Under the pieces are notes generated by a model, which ran no database searches, had not been told where the DNA came from, and saw nothing but the letters and a program-made list of their open reading frames with translations. From positions 27,545,927 to 27,609,926 of the forward strand of contig OZ038451.1 in assembly GCA_964036195.1 (NCBI GenBank): a DNA stretch of 64,000 nucleotides, written 5' to 3'. Numbering within the stretch: position 1 is the first letter of the stretch; each line of letters opens with the position of its first letter. The DNA comes from Sphaerolaimus hirsutus. Its lineage: Eukaryota > Nematoda > Chromadorea > Monhysterida > Sphaerolaimidae. This document shows, piece after piece, positions 32,698-44,600 of the stretch. The position numbers and the translations under genes were made by a program.

Positions 32698-35600
32698 ATG
32701 TGGCCAATATTAATTGCGTTCCTGTTTTCGTGGCACCATGCTTGTGGTTGGTTCAGCTGTGCGAAATATAGTGCAGGCGTTCACTTCGAAAAGGCGACAA
32801 CTCAAAAATTTTCGAAGTTTATTGAGGACAGAAACGACATCTAGCCGTTCCCGCATATTTTTCATAATTTTAAATACTTTCCTAACGACACTTGCCTCTT
32901 TTTAAAGTGTCATATATCGACACTTTTCGAACAATTTTCAAAAGGTATTTAGCAAGAAGTCGGTAACCCCATGCAGTATACAGCAAAAGTCGATAAACAA
33001 TAACAAAAACACTAAAGACGTCAACAAAATCTTTTAAAAGTATCAATGTACAAATTTCACTTAAAACAACAAAACAACAGTTCACCAATATTTTTGTGCT
33101 TTAATTGATGATTTGCTTGGTTTACACGGATTAAACATTTGTTGAATTTTGTCTTAATTGAGCGACTCCTCGATTCTCTTTAAATTGAGTTTCAAACATA
33201 AATTTTTCATAAAAAAATTCAAAAACATCAAAGTATACGCGGCGGACATCACACTTAGTAAGAAAACCTACCATAACCCATCTGAATAATGAACCCAGAA
33301 TTATACAGTTATTTTCATCATAGTATTTCGTTTTTACTATGGAATAATAAATAAGGAAATTTATCACAAGATTTTATTCATCAAATTATGGTAGGTTTTC
33401 ATACTACGTGTGCTGTCCGCCGAGTATAATAAATATTCGTCAACCTTTCATTTCACGCTCCACCTACACCCCCCAATAAGTAACCCCCCTTACCCAAACC
33501 CCTCCCCCCCCAATAAGTAACCCCCCTCACCCAAACCCCTCCCCCCAATAAGTAACCCCCCTTACCCAAACCCCTCCCCCCAATAAGTAACCCCCTTACC
33601 CAAACCCCCCACACATACCTAGCCTCATAAACCCCAGGCCAATACCCGCGACAAGGCCCCGCACCAGCCACAGGGATCCCCCTGCAATTCGCCGGCTATG
33701 TAACTCCCAGGACAAATGTCTTCGCACCCAGTGAAGCCATGGTCAGGGGTCGGTTTCGGTTCGAAGTGAGGGTTCAGTATAAAAAAATATAAAGGACATT
33801 TTTGAGTGGTTATTGGACGGGGGGGGGCTATTTGAGGGTGAAGGGTTTGTGGGTGGAGTTTTACTGGAGGTAGCGAGAGTTTACTCGCTGCGGAAATAGA
33901 GGTATCTAGGTAATTTTTATTTGAATAAAATGTTAGAAAAATGATTAGAGGTAGATTTTTACTAGTTGTGGCGAACAATAATACTAAATTTGTGAACGTT
34001 TTCAACTTGTTTTCGAAATTTTGTTGTACAGTGGAAACCCCCCTGGAAAACCACACCTTAAAAAAAACTCAAGAAACATCCCACACCCATTTTCCACTGT
34101 GACAGTGACACATTTTTCAACCTCAAAAAACCTCCAATCCAATAACCATTTAAACCCATCTAAAAACCTCCAAAATATTCCGCAGGTTTGTCCAGTTGGG
34201 CAGCGTGGTCACACTGGTCAACGTGCACAAATGACCACCAAATGAGGGTTAGAGCCTGCAGTACTGTCAGGGGATTCAGGTGTGTTACCGTATTTTGCAC
34301 AATAGACCTAGTTACAATAAAAGGGCAGGTAGAGAAGTTAATGGCGCTTTTCTATTTGGATTAATGCTGCGCGAATTGAAAATTGACGGGCGTAAAATTG
34401 ATTTTTGGGCGTAAGATTAATTACAGGTGAATGGATAAAGATATGGCGTTGTAATTTCAGTCAACGAAAGCGCACATGCAGATGTTGCTTGTGTCCAAAG
34501 CCCATCAATTTATTTTAATCGTACTGGGAGTTATGAATTTTGGCGCAAATTTTTTTTATTTTACACCCTAATTTTATTAATTTTACAGCGCATAGTTGAA
34601 AAAATTGTGCTAAAATTCATAACTCCCAGTACGATTTAAATAAACGCATGAGCTTTGGACACAAGAAACGTCTGCATCTAAGCATTCTTTGACTGAAATA
34701 ACAATGTCGAATCTTTATCCATTTATCTGTAATTAATTTTACGCCCAAAAATCAATTTTACGCCCGAGTTGTAATCGCAGCATAAATACGGCGTTTTATT
34801 GAAGAGACCTGTCGGTTCGATTGGAGTTATTAGGCTTCAAATTGTTCCTGCGAAAATTATAATACACCGAATTTCCTCGAAATACCCCCCTCAAAATGGG
34901 CACTATGAATTAATAAGGCCACCCTCGAAATCCCCCCCAAATTGACTGCAAACGGAACGTAAATGACCAAAGCTCTGGACAGTGCAGAACACACGTGAAA
35001 ACAATGTGTGTTACGTTAGAACAGAGTTTATACCATCTACATATATATATATATATATAAGTCTATAGACTCTTATACATGGTGGTTCTTATTGCATTTT
35101 TCTATGTCTGCATACGTTTGAAACAACAAATTAGTACTGGGAGTTCAAGAAATAATACCCCCTCCCTCGTTAACCCCCCCCTTCCAAATTTCCACTATGA
35201 AAAAATAAAGCCCCGGGGGGTATTTCGAGGAAATACAGTATACATATTATTTTATTAGATACATATTATTTAACATAAAATTTTATAACTCAAATTTCCG
35301 AATTGTCGGAATAGTGATTTTTACAATTTCCCTTTTTGTATTTTAGTCACCTGCATTTTACTGAATTTCAAGATGGAAAATCATTTCAAATTCGACTGAA
35401 AAAATTCAATTTCACTGCGAGCAGGTGCATGGGCAATTCGATGGATAGACGGATGTGCGGTGAAATGTTGCGAAAGGCAGTTATGAAAACTAAAGTTTTA
35501 CCGGTGCGTCACACATTTCTGATTCGTTTCTGATTTTGAATGACTAAATGTTAATTTTTTAATTTTCTAATTTAATTTTAATACTCGGCGGACCGCATGC

Positions 35601-38600
35601 TATGCCTTTTTCCGAACTAAAACAGTCCATCATGACGTCATCTATCATGACGCCATCAATACTACAAAAATTGACCCAAAATGAATAAAATAATTTCAGG
35701 CAGTAAACATATTTACCTACCCATTTTATTTTAAAAGTCTTTTTATATTTTTTTGTCAAAGTGCATACATAAGTTTCCCGTTGATACGTCGGCCCGTAAG
35801 ACATAAGTATGTGCGGATGCATACTGTGTAACATTCTATTTAGCATTTCCAAGGTATTTAAAAGCTAGGTAAATGATATTTAGCATTTACCATACGTTCC
35901 AGTATTAACACTCTAAAACTGGGGAAGATATTCACGTTTAAGTTTACATTTTCCAAAAATGCCAATATTTTAACAACTCTGAGAACCATACACACAAAAT
36001 TAACGTCACACATCACACTTCACACTTCACACTTCACACTTCACACTTCACACTTCACACTTCACACTTCACACTTCACACTTCACACATCACAGGTGGT
36101 CCGCCACACGGATGACTACATAGTAGAAGATCCCTATGAAGAAGATAGGATAATCGCGTATGAGCAAATGCAACCCCCGCCCGCAAATTACATGCAATTG
36201 TTAATTGCCGGAAAAATTGACAGGGACGCGGCGGCGACCAGAAATTTCGGAGGTGGGTATAAGAAGGGGGTTTGAATATGATTGCAGATTTTTGTGGGGT
36301 GAATGCAATAGGTATGTAAATATGTAAAAGTCACCTGGGGCCAGATGATTTTCTCGAGTACCGTATTTCTTCTAATAGAAGAGCGCCGTTCTATTTATTT
36401 CGTCAACGTTTTTACCTGCCGTTCTATTAGAGGTGCCGTTCTATTGGAGGTATGCCGTTCTATTATAAGAAATATGGTAATGTGAGTAAGCTATGCCCTA
36501 TATGCCTGGCAAATAAAGATCTGTATATGAAATAATTTTCAGTGAACTTTTATGCATTTTATGCATTTTATCGCAATTTGTTCCTAACATTATGATGCCG
36601 TTGTCACTCACGCATTACTCAATATAGCAGTCAGACATAATGTTTCCTGGCAGTCAGCCAAATTTTCTTTGGGAATTTTGGCAGATTGCCAGGAAACTTT
36701 CTGTTAGCTTTAACCATATCACAATGTCATGAAAAACATTGTGATGAAACACTTTCCCACTATTCGAGATTTAAATCCAATGTTTGTGCATAAATAGTTT
36801 ATATTTATTATATACATTTTAGTTTGCCAGGTGCCTTGCTAGGGTACAGCTTAGATAAATTTAAATAAATACTCACATTACTCTATTTTGGAATCTGGCC
36901 CCCGGAGTTTAACCGGTGTATTTTAATTTATTCATTGGCTGTCATTTGATGCTGCACATTAGAATTGATGTACTCAGATGGTGTATACTGTATATACGTC
37001 TTTGCTTAGTACCCCTCGAATAACTCCCCCAGACGAAATGCCCCCCGTGTAAGCTGCGTAGGAAAGAAGTAAACTTATGATTAATTTAGAAGTGCATGGT
37101 CACAAACAACACATAAAATGTTCTGGTGCGAAGTAATGTAAAAGGGTCATGATGATGCCAAAGCAAAAACATCTTTGCGTTTTCGCCGCTTGGCGCCAAA
37201 TTTTTGGTGTGGTGACATCAGACATGGTGATTGGTGCATGGTAGGGTGTCAAATTTCCGTTTCCATTTTCCGTTTCCGCTTTTCCACAGGAAAATTTTTT
37301 ACCTTTCCGTTTTCCGTTTTCCGGCAGCTGAAAATTTTTTACCTTTCCGTTTTCTGTTTTCCGGCAGCTGAAATTTTTTTCCTTTCCATTTTCCGTTTTC
37401 CAGCCGATAATTTTTTTTTACCTTTCCGTTTTCCGTTTTCCGTAGAGTTAAAAAGTTTTACCTTTCCGTTTTCAGTAAAAAAATTTTTTTGGCACCCTAG
37501 TGCATGGCGCTACTTATTGCCAAAAGCGCCACACGTGCGGAGTTATTCGAGAGGGCTTACCTAGTCAACAGTATATGGATATTTCACAAGTATTCAAAAG
37601 GAACCAATAACTACCATATTTCCTCGAACCCCAATTCATTGTTCACCAGACAACTTTCATCGGGGTCATTTAATGGGGGCGTTATTCGAAGGGATTTCAT
37701 GTTATTTTAAATCCATAATGAATTCATCCCCAAAACTTATTGAAACATGAAGAGCTTGTCGAGTAGCAATGATAAGGAGAAAACGTAAAAAAACAAACAA
37801 CTAAAGTACATTATGCTGCGATTACAGCTCGGGCATAAAATTTACCGTGCGTAAAATTGATTTTGGGCGTAAAATTAATTAAATATGAATGGATAAAGAT
37901 ACAACATTGTTATTTCAGTCAAAGTAAGCTTAGATGCGGACGTTTCCTGTGTCCAAACCTCATGAGTTTATTCTAATGGTACTGAGAGTTATGAATTTTA
38001 GCACAATTTTTCAATTATGTGCTGTAAGTTGCGTAAAATTAGGGTGTAAAATTGAAAAAATTTGTGCCAAAATTCATAACTTCTAGTACAATTAAAATAA
38101 ACTGATGAGCTTTGGACACAAGCAACATCTGCATGTGCGCTTTCATGACTGAAATAACAACACCATATCTTTATCCATACACCTGTAAATAATTTTACAC
38201 CCAAAAATCAATTTTACGCCTGGTCAATTTTTCACCCGAGCTGTAATCGCAGCATTAAAGGCAGCCAATTCTAGTTATTTGCAAAATTTACTTCCTCACA
38301 GAAACCCCAAGGAATGGTAACTTTCGCTTTTTTGAAGTGTCATACATGACATTTTTGGACAAATTTCCAAATAAGTTTTGCAACACATCAATCTAAATAT
38401 GATAGGACAGTCTGATTCCAGCTAAACGTAAATCACTGTCGTAGTACATTTTTGTGGAAGAGAAAACGGTTGAATGTTGATGAAAGTCCATGATGAAAGT
38501 CCATGATGAAAGTCAATTTAATAACTCAACACCTCATTTTTGAGTGCACATCGTAACTGAAATTGGTATACTCTGTGGACCGCAAAGTATGCATACGCAC

Positions 38601-41600
38601 ATACTTACGCGGCAACGCATAACGCGATACTCATGCACGCACTTACCGTATTTCCTCGAAATACTCCCCCTCGAAATACACCCCCCCCCCTTGTTTGACC
38701 CCCCCCTCTCGAGACCACTATGAAACAATCACCCCCCCCTCGAAATACCCCCCCAGATTGAGTGTAAAAAGAACGTACATGACAAATACTGCAGTTTGTG
38801 TTCTGCGTAGTGCAGAACACACGTTAAAACAATGTCGGAATCACGTTAGAACAATGTTTATAATTACCATCTACGTACTAATATTAGTCTACAGGAGTCT
38901 ATACATGTCAGTTATTGATGCGCATTTTTCTACCCCAGCGCACATCACAAACAACGATTTTGTACTAGGATTTCAAACAAAAATTTGCGAAATAATAACT
39001 CCCCCTCGAAATACCCCCCCCCCTCGTTTAGCCCTCCCCCCCCCCCCCTCTCGGGAGCACTATGAAACAATCACCCCCGGGGGATATTTCGAGGAAATAC
39101 GGTATATAGGTATATTTATTTTTTTTCCAGGTTGTTTGAGAGAGATTTATTTATATTTTATCTCGAGAGCAGGGTTGGCAAAATCTCAGAAAAAAATAAA
39201 AATAATATAAAAATAAAATGGAAAATTGGAGAATAAAATAAAATAAAATAAAATGGAAAAGTAATAAAATAAAAATACAACTTTACTAAAATTCGAATTT
39301 TTGTAAAATTTTAGTAAAATTGTACAATAATTCGAATTTTTGTACAATTTTAGTAAAATTTTAGAAAAACTCGAGTGTCTGTTCAATTCTATAGAAAGTT
39401 TTCTATCATGTTGCTTAAGTTTCTAGCTGCCAATTTGCAGAACTAGAGCCTTGTTGTATCTTTCGTTCTTGTGATTGAGAAATGTTGTTGCTCAAAATTG
39501 CAAATTTTCACATTTTTTAAAATATTTTCACCTTAAAAATCACTAGTTTGTAATTTTTTTCTCATTTTCTTTGTTCCATACCTTGAAAAAGCCTATAAAT
39601 ATATTGAACCCCGCAAGCCCCCCCCCCCACCCAAAAAAACAACCCATTTTTAGCTATCTTCCCTTGGGAGGAGCAATTAGCTCCCCCTGAGGGTCAAAAT
39701 ACAAAATACCTACCTCGCAACCCGTGTCACAAGTTTACATAAATTTTTTTGTATTCATCCGCATGCTTCTAGCGTGCACATTGTTTTATGTCCTTGCATC
39801 CAAGATTTCCGATTTTTTGTAAAATTTTTGTAAAATATTTGTAAAATTTTTGTAAAATGGTTTCATTTTATTTTATTAATGACATTTCAGAATAAAATAA
39901 AATAAAATAAACTGAAACATGAATAAAATAAAAATAAAATACAATTTTAATAAAAATAAAATATAATTTTAGTAAAAAGAATTTTACTAAAACCAACCAT
40001 GCTCGAGAGATTGTTTGAGATTAAATTTTTTCTCTAAAAATTGACAATTTTTTTCTCAATGCTAATCGCACTCGCAAATCCGCATTTACATCCGTGATTT
40101 CTTCCTCGATCCTTGAACGAGTCCGACCCAATTTAGGGGGGTATTCTCGAGGAAATATGGTAGACAGTCAAAAGCTCCACGCCACTTCCCAAAATTCGCA
40201 CCAATTCGCGTAAACAACATTATTCAGGGTTCACAAGTGAAATTTAGAAATTTAATTTTTGTAATCTTTACCAATGTCTTTGGGTGTTACAAATTGGCAA
40301 AGTAATCAATACCCTTCGCATTTTATGCCCTGCCTGCGCATCTTCGATTTTCACTTGAAAAAAGCAAAATCTTCAGCAAAATTTGAAACAATTTTATCCA
40401 TCCTGCACAAAAGACAACGCCACATCATCGGAAACATCCCAAGAGATAAATACTACCCAATATACAACAAAAGATGCAATATCACATTCTAAATTGAAAA
40501 AGGAAATGGAAAAAATTACTACAACCCTGGCAGAAACAAAATCCACATTTTCACCGATCCCTGTACAGCCAGTTACATCTGAATTCCATACAGAATCACT
40601 AGAAAGTGGTGAGGAATCAGATTTGATATCAACAGAAACAGAAACTACGCCGTCCACAACAACAACTGCACCAACACCGGCACCAAAAACAACACCAGCA
40701 CCAGCACCGGCACCAAAAACAACACCAAAACCAGCACCGGCACCAGCAGCAAAAACAACACCAGCACCCGCACCGGCACCAGCACCAGCTCCAAAAACAA
40801 CACCAGTACCAGCACCCGCACCAGCACCACAAACTACACCAGCACCAGCATCGGCACAAGCACCAAAAACAACACCAGCACCAGCACCAGCACCGGCACC
40901 CGCACCAAAAACAACACCAGCACCAGCACTGGCACCAGCACCAGCACCAGCGCCAGAAGTTGATGATTCAGCAGAGTCACATGACATCACACTAGATACG
41001 AATTCAGAATCAAGAGAAGCTAGAAATAAATCGGAAGACATTACAACAACATCACAACACAATCTCAGTGCATTTGATACTGCTGACAATTCAGTAGCAA
41101 ATTCATCAGAAAATGGTACACACACATCTGAAAATCAGCATCAAATGTCAGATAGTAGTGAATTAAGTGATGCCGTACACATTGTGCTCAGCTTAGATTA
41201 CCAAAATGTTCATTTCATTGGCATTCCATCAAGGAGAAAAGCGAGTTCTGAAGGAGTCCTAACCAATGCAAACATTGTAATTACATCAGATGCGGATGAA
41301 AATGGTCAGTAAAATGGTTCAATGCCTACCTTTCAATGCTTCAAATTTAACTGATTTAATCCAAAACATTGCAGCTAAAGCACCAACTCCAGAATCAATC
41401 AAGTCCCTGCCAATTCCTAATTTGGCACAGAGCCAATCTGCAAGTGAAATCAAACCGTTGTCCCGCGACAACACTTTGGCTGGTGACAAATTCAAGGTTG
41501 CTGGGAGCAATACTTATATCGTTGTTGTGCCTTCTTATGGCACAGATGGGCAGCAAACAACAAGTTGGTGAAAAATCCTGATTTTTGTCCTTCCTTTTCA

Positions 41601-44600
41601 ATAGGTAATAACAAAATTGTGTTGACTCAGAGCTATATCAATTATGAATATGAGTTTGTGATAACCATTATTTCAAAGCACCTTATCTGATGGGCAGTCT
41701 ACTTTCACACTAATAACCACAGCAAGCAGTTTACAGCTAATCAAAATAAGTTATCACCTTTGAAACCATCCAATAAATTACTATCAGGCTTGTGAATATT
41801 ACATGAGTATGAGTCTAACAAGGTGAATGTTAGTGTTTACTGTTTAGGTGTGACTTCAAGGTGAATGTTTATAGAATTACACATTAATTTTGAAAAAGGT
41901 TGTGAAATCAATCCATACTCTCCTGAACCCCTTTTGTGAATACTTAAAAGTTTAAAGGGATTTAAAGTTCCGTTTTGCGTATACTCGTGATTCGATTCTT
42001 TGCAGAATCATTGGAACTAAATGATATTCCAACCAAGTTTTTTTCAGTGTAAATGTGTATTGTAGTGCTCAATCTATCTAAAAATAAATCAAATAGCCCA
42101 ATATTCATTTATAATAAAACATTTTATCTCATCATGCACAGAATATGGACCACCAGGAATCACTCCACCAAAGGACTTGAGCACAGCAACGCAGGAAACA
42201 TATGTACAGCCTGCACAGCAACCATATGGTCAGCCAGCAACACAAAAACCATATGCACAGCCAGCACAGCAATCATATGGTCAGCCAGCAACACAGAAAC
42301 CATATGCACAGCCAGCACCGCCATCATATGGTCAGCCAGAAACACAGAAACCATATGCACAGCCAGCACAGCAATCATATGGTCAGCCAGCAACACAGAA
42401 GCCATATGCACAGCCAGCCCAGCAATCATATGGTCAGCCAGCAACACAGAAACCATATGCAGAGCCAGCACAGCAATCATATGGTCAGCCAGCAACACAG
42501 AAACCATATGCACAGCCAGCACCGCCATCATATGGTCAGCCAGAAACACAGAAACCATATGCACAGCCAGCCCAGCAATCATACGGTCAGCCAGCAACAC
42601 AGAAACCATATGCAGAGCCAGCACAGCAATCATATGGTCAGCCAGCAACACAGAAACCAGCACATCCATCATATGGTCAGCTGGCAACACAGAAACCAGC
42701 ACAGCCATCATATGGTCAGCCAGCAACACAGAAACCACATGCAGAGCCAGCACAGCAATCATATGGTCAGCCAGCAACACAGAAACCAGCACATCCATCA
42801 TATGGTCAGCCAGCAACACAGAAACCAGCACATCCATCATACGGTCAGCCAGCAACACAGAAACCAGCACAGCCATCATATGGTCAGCCAGCAACACAGA
42901 ATCCATATGCAGAGCCAGCACAGCAATCATATGGTCAGCCAGAAACACAGAAACCATATGCACAACCAGCCCAGCAATCATATGGTCAGCCAGCAATGCA
43001 GAAACCATATGCACAGCCAGCACAGCCAACATATGGTCAGCCAGCAACACAGAAACCATATGTTCCAACAAATCATAGACCACACAAAAAGATACCTGCT
43101 GGAAAAGGTGTCTTTGCTGTGTCTATTTTATTTGCTTAAATTCCGTGTGACATTTATAATTGTTACATTTACTTCCAGATGAGACAATTTCACCATTCAA
43201 CCCACTAGGATTGGGATTTAATATTCCTGGAGGCAGTATCTATGCAATTGGTGCACCTGATGTCCCTGGAGGGAACAGTGAGTAGTTTTGGCAATATAAT
43301 TGACTCTAGTACAGCCAATGTTTGGAGCCAAATTATTGTCTGTCAAACTATCAAACCCTCATACACAGCATTCACCAAGAGAACACCATCTGGTTACGGA
43401 AGGTCTTCATTTGGTTATGGATATGTTGCTACTGATGATAACCAACCACAGCGCACTGGGGTGAGAGGGTAAAGATACCTAATTTATTTTATCTACAATT
43501 TATTTGGAAATCAGTCATCAGATGATGGTTGCATGTGTTGACTTTTTATCAAACTATTGCCCACACAGATCTGCTACATATAGAAATCTTCACTCAAAGT
43601 CCATCACAAATTTTTAGACCAACGTTTCAGGCATTGTCACTGAAGGATGGAAACCTTTCATATCAACCACTGCAGCCAGTGGTGGCTTTGGGCCGTGCCT
43701 TTGAGATATCCATGTCACATGGAGGTAAGCAATAAGTGCCCACACTGCTGACCTTCAAGGCTTCCATAGTTTAAGGATACTTTTTTTTAATTTAGTTCTA
43801 ACAGTGCATCTATGGCACCAATGCTTTTCATTACTGCCTGTTAGCATCAAACCATGTAGAACTAACCTAAAGCCTGTTGGTCAGAGGGGTTGCTTACTTA
43901 AACTGGGCATCAAAATTTTTTTACTGAACCCTTTAAATATTGCCAGAATAAAGAGCTGAATGCATGACATCTGCCACACCAGTATTCTTAGAACTGAACA
44001 AGTAGTTATCACTGGGCACCATTTGAAACAATACACTTGATGTGAAACAACAGGTAAAATTATTCACAGGGTCTGGTCCACCAAGCATTAGACCAGCAGA
44101 ATTTGGTCCACCAGGGCAGAGTGGCACAATAGAAAGACAGCCTTCAAACAGCTTCAGACAAACATTATCAGGACAATCATCATATAGCTACCCAGCAACA
44201 CAGCAACCATATGCTCAGCCAGCAAAGTCATCATATGGTCAGCCAGAAACACAGAGTCCACCAAGCATTAGACCAGCACAATTTGGTCCACCAGGGCAGA
44301 GTGGCACAATAGAAAGGCAGCCTTCAAACAGCTTCAGACAAGCACAATCAGGACAATCATCATATAGCTACCCAGCAACACAGCAACCATATGCTCAGCC
44401 AGCGCATCCATCATATGGTCAACCAGCAACACAGAAACCATATGCACAGCCAGCACAGCAATCATATGGTCAGCCAGCAACACAGGAACCAGCACAGCCA
44501 CCGTATGGTCAGCCAGCAAAACAGAAACCATATGCACAGCCAGCACAGCAATCATATGGTCAGCTGGCAACACAGAAACCAGCACAGCCATCATATGGTC

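Larger units (their letters stand above)
25267..37137. repeat. Large duplicated block, copy B
   Basis: Counterpart of 14370-24859. It starts near TTTATTGGTGAATATAC in Rab intron 3 and ends at TGTTCTGGTGCGAAGTAATG. It is longer mainly because of the hAT element at 28958-31991. It lacks the MITEs found in copy A at 14825, 17953, 18731 and 24404. Confidence 0.9.

Noticed and set aside
33466-33610. CRISPR-like array of regular repeats
   Set aside because: Eukaryotic intron, four units with no unique spacers; a simple minisatellite.
33625-34056. 143-residue minus-strand frame with CPGSYIAGELQGDPCGWCG
   Set aside because: The plus strand here is an in-phase exon (33638-33748) conserved in copy A with matching splice sites. 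The minus frame is a shadow running into repeats.
39170-40001. AAAAT-rich stretch as a simple microsatellite
   Set aside because: The exact CTCGAGAG duplication and inverted CAGGGTTGG/CCAACCATG ends show it is the inside of a hAT-type element.
40394-41125. 243-residue antisense Gly/Ala/Val frame across exon 6
   Set aside because: It is the mirror of the PAPAPKTTP coding repeat and has no independent support.
42160-43083. 307-residue antisense open frame over the first Tyr/Pro/Gln array
   Set aside because: The repeat unit is a multiple of three and lacks stop codons in any frame, so all frames stay open. The sense frame joins neighbouring exons in phase; the antisense one does not.
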